Of a DNA stretch of 34,719 nt, positions 1 through 7,733 are shown piece by piece. The stretch is from Thermoproteota archaeon (lineage in GTDB: Archaea > Thermoproteota > Thermoprotei_A > Sulfolobales > Desulfurococcaceae), in contig JAUQPA010000014.1 in the NCBI GenBank assembly GCA_030550615.1, positions 1-34,719 of the forward strand, given 5' to 3'. The position numbers were made by a program, and so were the translations under genes. Numbering within the stretch: position 1 is the first letter of the stretch; every line of letters starts with the position of its first letter. The notes under the pieces are model-generated. The model saw only the letters and a program-made list of their open reading frames with translations. It made no database searches and was not told the DNA's origin.

Positions 1-829
1 TTATAGCTGGATATTTCTTTGCTTTTTTCTTCGCTATTTTAAATATTTCCCTCAATCTCTGCTCGGATTCCCCGTAGAACTTGCTCATTATTTCCGGTCC
101 GTTTATAACTATGAAGTAAGCGTTTAGCTCATTAGCGAGCGCTTTTGCTAGTAGTGTTTTTCCGCACCCAGGTGGACCATAGAGTAGAATTCCCTTAGGT
201 GGCTCAATGCCTAGTTTGCTGAATACCTTGCGGTATTTAAATGGTAGTTCCACGATGTCGCGGACTTTTTCAATAACCCCTGCTAGTCCCCCGATATCAT
301 CGAAGGTTACTTTGGGTATCTCACCTACAGGTTCTTCGAACACTATTACCTCGGTTTCTTCGGAGACTATGGCTGGACCCTTTGGTTTAATTGAAACAAC
401 TTTGAAGGGTATTCTCATACCTTCTATTTTAATTACCACCTCGTCTCCTTCGTGAACAGGCGATGAAATAATGCTATGTTTTATTCTACTAACTACGTTT
501 GCATCTACAGGTGCGTGGAAATTCAGTGGAGCAAGCTTTACGACTTTAGCGTATTTACGTTCCGTTTTCTCAACATACACAATGTCCCCTACATCTACTT
601 TAGCGTTCTTCATGGTGATTCTACTGAGCCTAATGATGTTTTTCCCCCGGTCCTCGTTACTACTCCTATCTGCAATAACGGCAGTTTCATGTTCACCTTC
701 AATTAGTAGCAAGTCACCTTGAAGTATCCCGAATTTCTCCATTATCTCGGGATCTAACTCTGCAACACCAATGTTCTTTTCATTATTTAACTCTTCTACT
801 CTAAGCGCTAATCTTATTTGCTTCAACAT
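1..829 (-). CDS. cdc48: CDC48/p97-type AAA+ ATPase, N-terminal part (cut by window edge)
   Basis: The first 276 residues of a CDC48/VCP/VAT-family ATPase; the rest lies beyond position 1. Residues about 1-170 fit the double-psi-barrel N domain that binds substrates and cofactors. The D1 ATPase domain begins with VTFDDIGGL (residues 174-182), and the Walker A loop GPPGCGKT is at residues 218-225. The family unfolds and extracts proteins, in archaea probably feeding the proteasome, in the cytosol. The start is the ATG at 829, followed by the typical N-domain opening [14 protein letters not shown]; the reading frame is open to the edge. The call is firm for the family; only D1 is partly visible, so a two-ATPase-domain architecture is assumed, not seen. 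Confidence 0.93.
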   Translation of the reverse strand, partial: MLKQIRLALRVEELNNEKNIGVAELDPEIMEKFGILQGDLLLIEGEHETAVIADRSSNEDRGKNIIRLSRITMKNAKVDVGDIVYVEKTERKYAKVVKLAPLNFHAPVDANVVSRIKHSIISSPVHEGDEVVIKIEGMRIPFKVVSIKPKGPAIVSEETEVIVFEEPVGEIPKVTFDDIGGLAGVIEKVRDIVELPFKYRKVFSKLGIEPPKGILLYGPPGCGKTLLAKALANELNAYFIVINGPEIMSKFYGESEQRLREIFKIAKKKAKKYPAI

Positions 830-872
830 GGATTTTCACACTTACTTCGATTACACGAGAATTTGACCATAA

Positions 873-947
873 TGGGCCCGCGGGGATTTGAACCCCGGAC
901 CTCCGCCTCGTCAGGGCGGCGTCCTAACCAGGCTAGACGACGGGCCC
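873..947 (-). tRNA. tRNA-Val (GAC)
   Basis: A complete 75-nt cloverleaf with no intron. The acceptor stem GGGCCCG/CGGGCCC ends in discriminator A. The D stem is GTCT/GGAC, the anticodon stem CCGCC/GGCGG holds loop CTGACGA (anticodon GAC), and the T arm is CGGGG-TTCAAAT-CCCCG. CCA is not encoded, so it must be added after transcription. It lies upstream of and in the same direction as the CDC48 gene. Confidence 0.96.
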
Positions 948-1026
948 TACTAAACTAAGAACATTACATATGGGTTTAAAAATAACTACAATTAACTGGT
1001 CGGAATGAAACACAGAGTTATCACAG

Positions 1027-1152
1027 TGGGCCCGGGGGGATTTGAACCCCCGACCTACGGGTCACCCCCTCCAGACTTCTCTCATCCCGATTGGTCGACT
1101 GACCCATAGTGTGTCTGGAGCCCGCCGCTCTGCCTGGCTGAGCTACGGGCCC
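1027..1152 (-). tRNA. tRNA-Trp (CCA) with a 52-nt intron
   Basis: The gene is 126 nt long and gives a 74-nt mature tRNA. The acceptor stem is GGGCCCG/CGGGCCC with discriminator A. The anticodon stem GCGGG/CCCGT holds a spliced loop CTCCAGA (anticodon CCA). The extra 52 nt at 1063-1114 sit at the canonical 37/38 site. A bulge-helix-bulge can be drawn with CTCC paired to GGGG and bulges AG^A and TG^A, although the exon-intron complement CTCCAGAC/GTCTGGAG offers a competing pairing. Splicing would use the archaeal tRNA endonuclease and ligase. CCA is not encoded. Intron borders are inferred from the fold. Confidence 0.9.
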
Positions 1153-1252
1153 ACTGCAGGTCATCTAATAATAGACTCTGGTAACAAGGTATTAAAAAGC
1201 TTTAAATTCTTAGTAGTTTAAGAAGAGTGCTTAGATAACGGTGTAATGTACA

Positions 1253-1750
1253 TTGAAATATCCACTAGATAAAATATGTGTAAAGAGCGGTGTTTTTTGC
1301 CCATCATGTCAACGTAAAATAGAATCAGGTGTTGTTACAAGCGATGACATAAAGGTACTTCAAGCTCTCGTTAACCTCGAGGAGAAATTAAAGTTTCTGA
1401 AGAAGGGTGAATACGTTAAATCAATAGATCTAGGTGAATACATGGTGGTGTTAATTAAAAATGGGTTTGAACAAGTGGAATTAGCGATGTTGGAGAAAGA
1501 GCTATCGGATATTATTGGCAAGAGAATTAAAGTAATAGAACATGTAAGTGACTTAAAGAAACTCATAGAACAAATCATAGCTCCAGCATCGCTGCTTGGA
1601 ATAAACAAAATATGGTTGCCGACAGGCGAGGAAATAGTAAGCGTGAGAATATCGAGGAGAGATCGAAAATATATTGCGAAGAATAAGGATCAATACGAAG
1701 AATTAATAGAGAAAATAAGTGGAATCAAAGCTAGAATAGTTTTTGAATGA
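1253..1750 (+). CDS. NusA-like KH-domain transcription factor with N-terminal Cys cluster
   Basis: A 165-residue protein that I recognise as the archaeal NusA-related family found in crenarchaea, thought to bind RNA and act in transcription elongation or termination. The N-terminus carries Cys9, Cys16 and Cys19 (C-x6-C-x2-C), a possible metal site. The rest has two alpha/beta repeats resembling KH folds; no clean GxxG loop is obvious, so RNA binding is a family inference. The start is a TTG at 1253 shortly after a GGTG-like site. The gene stands alone, opposite to the tRNA genes and convergent with truD, from which it is separated by 5 nt. Confidence 0.65.
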   Translation: MKYPLDKICVKSGVFCPSCQRKIESGVVTSDDIKVLQALVNLEEKLKFLKKGEYVKSIDLGEYMVVLIKNGFEQVELAMLEKELSDIIGKRIKVIEHVSDLKKLIEQIIAPASLLGINKIWLPTGEEIVSVRISRRDRKYIAKNKDQYEELIEKISGIKARIVFE

Positions 1751-1755
1751 TATCA

Positions 1756-2856
1756 CTATTCTCCAAATACCAATTTATCTTTAAATATTTCTCTCAAAAC
1801 CACTGAGGCGTACATACCGGGCTCTAATTGAAATTCGTAGACTAAGTATTCATTTTGCTTATTCACAGCGTTGTTGAGCGGCTTAAATAAACCCACTCTA
1901 TGATAGCATGGAAGATCACCAAGGATGGAATTACTTAATCCTTCGCTGTAGATCACCGGTTCGTAGTAAATTACACTTTCCTCGCATCCAGGCATCGGTA
2001 GCTTCGAGGAAAGAGCATGGTATCCCCTGGTTTCTATCAAGGAATTCAATAGTAAATTAAACAAGTAACTAGCATACGCATCTATTAACATATTATGCAG
2101 CTTCTTCAAAACTACTCTAACTCCCTGTCCTACGCGTGATTTAACATACGTTTTTTCATAGATTAAGTTATCATAATTCCCTAGGAACCTACTAATAGTA
2201 GGTTCAATGTCTTCTCTTAAATAAATTGTTTTCAGAAATTGCTCCGAGAACAGATCTTCCCTCCCAAGGAGAATGTATTTACCTAGAATATGCGAATTGT
2301 ACCTTCTGGAGCCAAATCTCTGATAACCGTAGTATGAGGGTAGCCCTTTCTCAACGAGCTCGCTTATTATCTTCTTCACTATTAATAAATGCTCTTCATT
2401 CGAACTATGTATAGCGACTTTGAAGTAGTTTCCTCGAAAGTGAATTCTCCGCGGTTTAATACTAGTGAATCCAATTAATTCAACTTCGAGATTTCTTCTA
2501 ATTAATGGAAAATTAGATTTATCCACTAATTTCGATTTAATGAATAAGTATGATTCCGTGGTTGCATTTTTATCCTTTACACCATAGAAGTAGAAGTTGG
2601 AAACAGGAACGCCTAGTTTCTCCGCGGTTAATTCAAGGGCTTTGAACATTTCGAGGTTTCTTTTACGTATTTTCAAAACAGCGTATTCTCCTTTCTCCGG
2701 GTTAAAGCCCATGTTATTTAAATCTACAAGTTCTTTCACGTAAAAGTTTTCAGATGTAATTCTGAATTCAAGTGGTAATCTCATGTTGGTTACCGTGTAT
2801 TTTATTCCAGTAACGTAGTCTAATGGATGTGGATATATCATCAACCCTGATACCAT
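1756..2856 (-). CDS. truD: tRNA pseudouridine(13) synthase TruD family
   Basis: A 366-residue TruD-family pseudouridine synthase (TruD/Pus7), which isomerises uridine in tRNA (U13 in the bacterial enzyme; archaeal and eukaryotic members may modify other sites). The family signature FYGVKDKNATT is at residues 89-99 with the catalytic Asp95. The second conserved block, YYGYQRFGSRRYNSH, lies near residue 180. Length fits the archaeal family. The ATG at 2856 shares its first base with the stop codon of the upstream pth2 gene (TAATG), which indicates translational coupling. The pair therefore forms a two-gene tRNA-related operon. Confidence 0.93.
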   Translation of the reverse strand: MVSGLMIYPHPLDYVTGIKYTVTNMRLPLEFRITSENFYVKELVDLNNMGFNPEKGEYAVLKIRKRNLEMFKALELTAEKLGVPVSNFYFYGVKDKNATTESYLFIKSKLVDKSNFPLIRRNLEVELIGFTSIKPRRIHFRGNYFKVAIHSSNEEHLLIVKKIISELVEKGLPSYYGYQRFGSRRYNSHILGKYILLGREDLFSEQFLKTIYLREDIEPTISRFLGNYDNLIYEKTYVKSRVGQGVRVVLKKLHNMLIDAYASYLFNLLLNSLIETRGYHALSSKLPMPGCEESVIYYEPVIYSEGLSNSILGDLPCYHRVGLFKPLNNAVNKQNEYLVYEFQLEPGMYASVVLREIFKDKLVFGE

Positions 2857-3203
2857 TAGAGAGTTTTCAAATGACCAGTTATTTTATCTATTTTTTCATC
2901 GGGAGCAGGTCCTATGCCCACAGCCGTGGATGTTCCTGGTGGTAGTTCCGTTAATCCCGCATCAATGATTAGTACTGCTGGTAAATTAAAGCTCCTGGCT
3001 TTTTCATATACCTCGAGAAGTTCCTTTTCACTTGTAACTTTTAAAACAATCTTTTTTTGCCCACTAGCATACCACTCGTTAAACCAATCAGGGTTCTTCC
3101 TGTAGGTTTCAAAAGCAGCTGATACTGAAGCATGTGCAACTTGAACTGCTAGCTTACCTTTACTCATGTTTAAATCTGTTCTAACAACAATCACCTGCTT
3201 CAA
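2856..3203 (-). CDS. pth2: peptidyl-tRNA hydrolase, Pth2 type
   Basis: A 115-residue Pth2 enzyme that cleaves peptidyl-tRNA and so recycles tRNA from aborted translation. The N-terminal block [19 protein letters not shown], followed by VAHAS and near the C-terminus [18 protein letters not shown], matches the archaeal/eukaryotic family. I place the start at the TTG at 3203 ([11 protein letters not shown]), six bases after an AAGGTG site. The GTG at 3212 is part of that ribosome-binding site and would add only MIA-L. The gene is divergent from the Zn-ribbon/aEF-1beta pair and coupled to truD. Confidence 0.94.
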   Translation of the reverse strand: MKQVIVVRTDLNMSKGKLAVQVAHASVSAAFETYRKNPDWFNEWYASGQKKIVLKVTSEKELLEVYEKARSFNLPAVLIIDAGLTELPPGTSTAVGIGPAPDEKIDKITGHLKTL

Positions 3204-3295
3204 AGCAATCACCTTGAATCTGCAATTCTAAACTCGGGATATAGTTTTAACGACGCAAAATTTCAACGTTAGTTCAACATGGAATGATCAGTATA

Positions 3296-3303
3296 TTTAT
3301 AAG
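3296..3303 (+). promoter_or_regulatory. TATA box for the Zn-ribbon/aEF-1beta operon
   Basis: TTTATAAG lies about 25-30 bases before the expected transcription start and about 40-50 bases before the candidate GTG/TTG starts. No experimental start is known; the call rests on spacing and consensus. Confidence 0.45.
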
Positions 3304-3349
3304 CTCTTTAAACATGTAAACCCTTTAGATAAAAAAGGTGTTATGTGCT

Positions 3350-3559
3350 TTGACATATACACTAAGAGAAGAAGTTAAAATACAGGAAACAGCTGTAATG
3401 GTAACATGCACTAGTTGCAAAAAGCCCTTTATTCCGGGAGAGCATGGAGTGGAATTCATATGTCCAAACTGTAATAAAAGCGTGATTAGAAGATGCAAGA
3501 AATGCAGGCAATTAGCAGTCGAATACGTGTGCCCAAACTGCGGGTTTAAGGGTCCATGA
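3350..3559 (+). CDS. Zn-ribbon protein paired with aEF-1beta (COG2888-like)
   Basis: A small basic protein (69 residues from the TTG at 3350) with four CxxC knuckles at Cys20/23, Cys38/41, Cys49/52 and Cys61/64, enough for two zinc sites. It matches the archaeal Zn-ribbon family predicted to bind RNA in translation, which is commonly encoded directly before elongation factor 1-beta, as here. Two starts are possible: GTG at 3338 or TTG at 3350. I prefer the TTG because GTG 3338 overlaps the AGGTG site that would serve as ribosome-binding site. Its exact role is not established. Confidence 0.85.
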   Translation: MTYTLREEVKIQETAVMVTCTSCKKPFIPGEHGVEFICPNCNKSVIRRCKKCRQLAVEYVCPNCGFKGP

Positions 3560-3568
3560 GGTGTGAAT

Positions 3569-3844
3569 ATGGCTAAAGTAGCAGTAGTAGTAAGAGTACT
3601 ACCCGAAGATGTATCAATTAACATGGAACAATTAGTTGAAAACATTAAGCAAAAACTACCAGAGCAGTATAGTCTTAAAGCATGGGATGAGGAACCAATA
3701 GCATTCGGGTTGAAGGCACTTAGAATACTAGTAACTATGCCGGAGGAAACCGAGGGAGGAACAGAGCCGCTCGAGGAACTAATTAACAGTATTCCAGGAG
3801 TAAGCCAAGTAGAAGTCTTAATGGTTCACAGAGTGTTAGAATAA
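3569..3844 (+). CDS. ef1b: translation elongation factor 1-beta (aEF-1B)
   Basis: A 91-residue nucleotide-exchange factor for elongation factor aEF-1A. The single alpha/beta domain is recognisable from MAKVAVVVRVLPEDV at the start, the block WDEEPIAFGLKALRI, and the acidic C-terminus. The ATG at 3569 follows a GAGGTG site by five bases; the GTG at 3563 lies inside that site and is less likely. It follows the Zn-ribbon gene by about ten bases and shares its promoter. Confidence 0.93.
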   Translation: MAKVAVVVRVLPEDVSINMEQLVENIKQKLPEQYSLKAWDEEPIAFGLKALRILVTMPEETEGGTEPLEELINSIPGVSQVEVLMVHRVLE

Positions 3845-3924
3845 TTTTCAATAAGTAAAAGAAATTGTTGTTTACTTAAAGATTAAAACGAATTATTCAC
3901 TTAACTCCTCTTTTCATTGAAGCA

Positions 3925-4077
3925 TTGAGAATCACTAGATTACTAGTGAATGCTCGTGGAGAAATCAGCTTAAACCCTCATGATGCGGGCCTTATCAGCA
4001 TTATAGTATCAGCGGTCTCTAACCCGGGTTCTTTCTTCATCGGGATTTTGATAAAACATATGTTTTACTACTCCTAA
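3925..4077 (+). other. short open frame in a gap; possible decayed gene
   Basis: The 250-nt gap between aEF-1beta and the Dim2 gene holds a stop-free plus-strand frame from about 3883 to a TAA at 4077. From the TTG at 3925 it would encode 50 residues, including hydrophobic stretch AGLISIIVSAVSNPGSFFIG. There is no good ribosome-binding site and I recognise no family. The segment is more GC-rich than a usual gap here. It may be a gene remnant, a small peptide gene or an unrelated structured RNA; none is established. Confidence 0.2.
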
Positions 4078-4096
4078 TAAGTATGATTACTCCACG

Positions 4097-4681
4097 TTAC
4101 TTTATACCTTCTTTCTGCTCTTTCCATAGTTCAGTTATTCTCTTTCTTCTCAATGTAAACATCTCTCTCTCCACATATCTATACACGGTTGAATGCATTC
4201 TACCCTCAATTATCATTTCAACAGCTTTTTTAGCTATATTTGCTGTTTCATAGTCACCTATAATAGCAACGTAGTGTTCATAAACGGATATGTAAGTACC
4301 TGTGAGCTCCTCTAAAGTTCTTCTAGCTTTTCCCTCTTCACCAATAATTCTTCCCAGTACTCTTTTCAGGTGATTGGGTTTATCACCTACGTATTGTCGA
4401 ACATCTATAACTTCTAGAATTTGATCATCCTCAAGTAATCTAAACGCTCGTTCGGGGCTGAACCCACATCCTATTGCTCTGATGATGTTTTGCGCCTTCA
4501 TTAACTCCAGCGCGGTAGTGTTGGGGAAGGCTGGTTCAATTATTATTGAACCCGTGGTTGGATCTATTGTTAACATTGTTCTGGTTTTTTCCTCGATCTC
4601 CTTTTTAACTGCTCCACCACCTCCCAGCAATACACCGACGCGTTCAACTGGTATTTTCTCGTATAGTCTCGTTACACCCAT
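4097..4681 (-). CDS. KH-domain ribosome biogenesis protein (archaeal Dim2/Pno1)
   Basis: A 194-residue protein with two KH-like domains, the archaeal homologue of Dim2/Pno1, which binds the 3' end region of small-subunit rRNA during 30S maturation. The first KH domain contains the glycine-rich loop VLLGGGGAVKKEIE near the N-terminus. The second contains GRIIGEEGKARRTLEELT with a GxxG loop. The ATG at 4681 overlaps the rio1 stop (TAATG) and is preceded by GGAAGG inside rio1, so I prefer it to the ATG ten codons upstream. Rio1 and Dim2 act on the same late 40S/30S precursor, which agrees with the coupling. Confidence 0.9.
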   Translation of the reverse strand: MGVTRLYEKIPVERVGVLLGGGGAVKKEIEEKTRTMLTIDPTTGSIIIEPAFPNTTALELMKAQNIIRAIGCGFSPERAFRLLEDDQILEVIDVRQYVGDKPNHLKRVLGRIIGEEGKARRTLEELTGTYISVYEHYVAIIGDYETANIAKKAVEMIIEGRMHSTVYRYVEREMFTLRRKRITELWKEQKEGIK

Positions 4682-5499
4682 TATAAACCTTCCTTTTTCC
4701 TCTCCAGGCATGGTGCAACCCTTTCAAGCAGTTTTTCCGGGTTTTCAAGTGTAAGCCCAGCTTCCTTGGTAAAAAATCTATGTATATTTTCAACATCGCG
4801 CTTTAAGAACTCATATGCATTAGGGTGATTTATATCAACTGCTTGACTAACATCTATTACTGCGATCTCGAGATCGGATTTAACCATTATATTGTACTCT
4901 GAGTAGTCGCCGTGAACCAATTTGGCTTTGCAAACAATTTTTTCTAGTTCACCTACGACAAGCTCGTATATTGTGTAAAGTTCGTTCTCAGTTAACTCCC
5001 TATATGCTTCAACTAGGAGAGGATACCTGGCTCTATCCTCGCCGAGGAACTCCATGACTAATACGTTATTTAAGCACGCTATGGGTTTTGGGACTTTTAC
5101 ACCCGATTCATACATTCTAACGAGATTTTTGAATTCTTTCCGTGCCCACGCGAGAATAAGTGATCTCATATCTTTTGGTTTCAAACCCTCGAACCTAGGA
5201 TCTCCTATGATGTATTTATATATGCTTTTTCTAAACTCTGCACTACTAATTAAATATATTTTGATAGCGAGAGGGTTTCCTGATTTATCATAGCCAAAGT
5301 ATACTTTGGATTCCTTACCTGAGCTTATTACACCGCTTATTTTTCTAATAATGCTTCTTCTATATAATTCAATTATAGTCATTACTGTTGAGTAGTCAAA
5401 AACCTCGTCAACTACCTCGAATAAATCCCTATCTTTGATCCTCTCCTCCCAGTCCTTAGTTGCTTCTTTAACAAGTCGTTCTATTTCATCTAGCTTCAT
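4681..5499 (-). CDS. rio1: RIO1-type atypical protein kinase
   Basis: A 272-residue RIO1-family kinase/ATPase involved in the last steps of small ribosomal subunit maturation. The shortened P-loop SSGKESK is at residues 59-65, the ATP-binding Lys is Lys80, the block YIIGDPRF (residues 96-103) is typical of RIO1 rather than RIO2, the catalytic loop HGDYSEYN is at 196-203 with Asp198, and the metal-binding IDVSQ is at 215-219. As in the family, no activation segment for peptide substrates is present. It overlaps aIF1A upstream (ATGA) and Dim2 downstream (TAATG). Confidence 0.95.
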   Translation of the reverse strand: MKLDEIERLVKEATKDWEERIKDRDLFEVVDEVFDYSTVMTIIELYRRSIIRKISGVISSGKESKVYFGYDKSGNPLAIKIYLISSAEFRKSIYKYIIGDPRFEGLKPKDMRSLILAWARKEFKNLVRMYESGVKVPKPIACLNNVLVMEFLGEDRARYPLLVEAYRELTENELYTIYELVVGELEKIVCKAKLVHGDYSEYNIMVKSDLEIAVIDVSQAVDINHPNAYEFLKRDVENIHRFFTKEAGLTLENPEKLLERVAPCLERKKEGL

Positions 5500-5834
5500 A
5501 TAGCGCCACTTAGTGCGTCAATGAATTCTTTTGGTATAATTCCTTGGTCAACTAGTTTATTTACTTCACTTCTACTATACTTGTGTATTACATCGCCTTT
5601 GTCTGATCCCGGGGCCCATAATCCTATGAGAACCATGTCTCCTTCCATGATCCACACTTTCTTCCTTAGTTTACCGGGTATTCTCGCTTTTCTATCGTAG
5701 CCGTCTAGGCATTTAACCAACAAGTAGTCTCCGCCTAAATGCCTTATAACACCACATATTACTGTTGCTTCTTGTGGGTTGGGTAAAGGTATATCTGATG
5801 GTTTTTCCTCTACTGGTTCTTTCTTTTTAACCAA
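5496..5834 (-). CDS. eif1a: translation initiation factor aIF-1A
   Basis: A 112-residue aIF-1A, an OB-fold protein that binds the ribosomal A site and promotes initiation-complex assembly. The conserved OB core runs from EATVICGVIRHLGGDYLLV to KVWIMEGDMVLIG, followed by a C-terminal helix-rich tail. The start is a TTG at 5834 placed immediately after the NMD3 stop codon, with a strong GAGGGGG site just before it. The stop overlaps the rio1 start by four bases (ATGA). Co-expression with NMD3, Rio1 and Dim2 suggests joint control of initiation and subunit biogenesis. Confidence 0.95.
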   Translation of the reverse strand: MVKKKEPVEEKPSDIPLPNPQEATVICGVIRHLGGDYLLVKCLDGYDRKARIPGKLRKKVWIMEGDMVLIGLWAPGSDKGDVIHKYSRSEVNKLVDQGIIPKEFIDALSGAI

Positions 5835-6890
5835 TTAATCCCCCTCTTGTTTAGGTACAATGGTTTCTATATCATCAACCTTAATTAATATAACATGATC
5901 GTTTTGCTTTAAGTTTTTCAATAGTTTTCTTGCTTTTAGTACTCTTGTCTCACCCGTGGACATGCTCTCTACTATTAAGTTATCGTTCTTTATTTCTTTT
6001 ACAATAAATTCCTCTTTTTCAACTCTAGTTGGGTGTTTTAGTTTATTCACCCAGTACATCTTTACATCTACTTCTTCGAGCAAACCAGTGTCTAAGTGCA
6101 TTATCATTAGCTTATTTTTATCAACTAGTTTAACGACACCAACAGTATTCTTGTATATGACGATATCGTTCTCCCTGAATACAGGTATTCTAGCAACGTA
6201 CGTTGTTACCCCAATCCATTTTCCACGCGATGGATCGAAGCGAGTTGACCTAAACGATGTATTTATCTTAGCTGAGTACTTCTTGGATAATACTTCGATG
6301 ATCCTCCTCGCGGTTGTTCCATCATCCAGCTCTATGTCAATGCCCTCTGGTAATTCCTTGATGTTGACAATGGAGTCCCTTTGAACACCCGATAAAACCA
6401 TGCCCAGGACCTCGTGGGATAAATTCGGCGGGTAGTTCCTGCTCGTGAATCTTATTTGAACAAGGTAACTATGTTTACCTACAGCTCTAGCTGTGCACCG
6501 GGGGCATTTTTGGTAATTAATTTTAGCTGTAAATTCCCGTGTATACGCCAAGGGCTTCTCATCTATGTTTACTTCTAATTCAGCAGAAGCACTTATCGTA
6601 CGTGAATCAATGTACTTCCAGTCATTAACATATGTTTCAAGCAACTTCGCTCCTTCAATAAGATTGTTCTGTACTTCATGGTTGATTAATGCTTCGAGGA
6701 TCTCGGGCTCTGAAGCAGGAGGCCACCAGTCTCCTCTATAAAGCCATGAACCGCAAATTGGACATATTGTTATCTTTAGCTCAGGTATATTTTTAAAAAT
6801 ATTAATGTTTTTTCTAAAGCAATCTAAGCAATATCCCCGAATCAACTCCTCTTTTTTAACGGGTTTTCCGCACTTAATGCAAAACCACAA
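5835..6890 (-). CDS. nmd3: NMD3 family ribosome biogenesis/export-like protein
   Basis: A 351-residue archaeal NMD3 homologue. In eukaryotes NMD3 is the 60S export adaptor; the archaeal protein has only the conserved core and its role is probably large-subunit assembly or quality control. Zinc-binding cysteine pairs are visible at Cys4/Cys7, Cys21/Cys24, Cys43/Cys46 and Cys129/Cys132, followed by mixed alpha/beta domains, the last resembling an OB-like or SH3-like barrel. The gene lies 3 nt after DUF424 and directly abuts aIF1A, so the row is certainly one transcript. Confidence 0.88.
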   Translation of the reverse strand: MWFCIKCGKPVKKEELIRGYCLDCFRKNINIFKNIPELKITICPICGSWLYRGDWWPPASEPEILEALINHEVQNNLIEGAKLLETYVNDWKYIDSRTISASAELEVNIDEKPLAYTREFTAKINYQKCPRCTARAVGKHSYLVQIRFTSRNYPPNLSHEVLGMVLSGVQRDSIVNIKELPEGIDIELDDGTTARRIIEVLSKKYSAKINTSFRSTRFDPSRGKWIGVTTYVARIPVFRENDIVIYKNTVGVVKLVDKNKLMIMHLDTGLLEEVDVKMYWVNKLKHPTRVEKEEFIVKEIKNDNLIVESMSTGETRVLKARKLLKNLKQNDHVILIKVDDIETIVPKQEGD

Positions 6891-6893
6891 ATT

Positions 6894-7217
6894 CTAGACC
6901 CTCGTGAAAAAAGCTATTGGTATATTCTTTACTTCTACAACGGCTTCCCTGTGAATAAAACCTGCTTTTAACGCTGCTTCCACAACGCGTTTCCCCACGA
7001 GGTTAGCACAAGTAGCATTTCTAAGTATCTCTACGAGCGATTCAACATCTTTTAATTCTCCTTTAAAATACGCTGGATCAATATAGAAGCTTATGTTGCG
7101 CTGAGGATCCTCGAGTTTTAATCCGAGAACTTCTTTGTCACATGCAGCAACAATAGTTTCCCTCTCTACACTGTATATTTTTACATATATGTCTCTCTCG
7201 TCATTCATTACGATCAC
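6894..7217 (-). CDS. DUF424 family protein
   Basis: A 107-residue member of the archaeal DUF424 family, recognisable from the block ETIVAACDKEVLGLKLED and the central FYIDPAYFKGE. Its function is not known; it is regularly found next to translation initiation factor genes, as here between aIF2beta and NMD3. The GTG at 7217 overlaps the aIF2beta stop (TAGTG); ATG 7208 is the alternative. No membrane segment or metal cluster is visible. Confidence 0.82.
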   Translation of the reverse strand: MIVMNDERDIYVKIYSVERETIVAACDKEVLGLKLEDPQRNISFYIDPAYFKGELKDVESLVEILRNATCANLVGKRVVEAALKAGFIHREAVVEVKNIPIAFFTRV

Positions 7218-7651
7218 TAGAATGCTTGGAAAGTTGTTTCAGCACCGCATGCTTCGCATTTTAGTACAAATACTTTCCCTTTCTTTGTAAGCTTCGTGTG
7301 AATAGAACCACAAGTAGAGCACTTTACGTATTTCTGAACAAATCTCTCTAATAATTGATTTATAGCTACTGCATTGAATTTTCCTCTCAACTCTAATTGA
7401 CCTGCCTCGTTCACGGAGCCTGGTACATTTAGTTCTTTCATGAAATATCTTTTTAACAACTCCTCTTCTCTATTCAGTATTTGCGCTACATCCCTAAAGT
7501 TCTGTATTATTGTCTTTCCCCCTATTACAAGCACGCTGACTTTGGGCATTTCAAATACCTCCGCGCTTCCTCTTCTCCCAGCTAGTTTTTCAAAAGCTCT
7601 GTTGAGTAGATCCTCGTACTTGTACTCGCTGATGTTCTTCAATGAGTACAC
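7217..7651 (-). CDS. translation initiation factor aIF-2 beta
   Basis: A 144-residue beta subunit of heterotrimeric aIF2, which delivers Met-tRNAi to the ribosome. An N-terminal helix (binding the gamma subunit) is followed by the alpha/beta core and a C-terminal zinc ribbon with Cys111, Cys114, Cys132 and Cys135. The first possible start is GTG 7651, but TTG 7642 stands six bases after an AAGGTG site, so the protein may begin three residues later. It is the first gene of the six-gene minus-strand run and faces the methylthiotransferase gene across an 80-nt divergent promoter region. Confidence 0.95.
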   Translation of the reverse strand: MYSLKNISEYKYEDLLNRAFEKLAGRRGSAEVFEMPKVSVLVIGGKTIIQNFRDVAQILNREEELLKRYFMKELNVPGSVNEAGQLELRGKFNAVAINQLLERFVQKYVKCSTCGSIHTKLTKKGKVFVLKCEACGAETTFQAF

Positions 7652-7733
7652 CTTGGTCTAGAGTCTATTATATGACTAACTAAATAGGGACTATTATATT
7701 AAGTTACTCGCTGGGAGGAAGGAGCGAGGAGAC

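Noticed and set aside
3960-4060. C/D-box sRNA on the minus strand
   Set aside because: The boxes occur in the right order, but box C lacks its first purine and the guide spacers exceed 20 bases, twice the archaeal norm; kept only as a weak finding.
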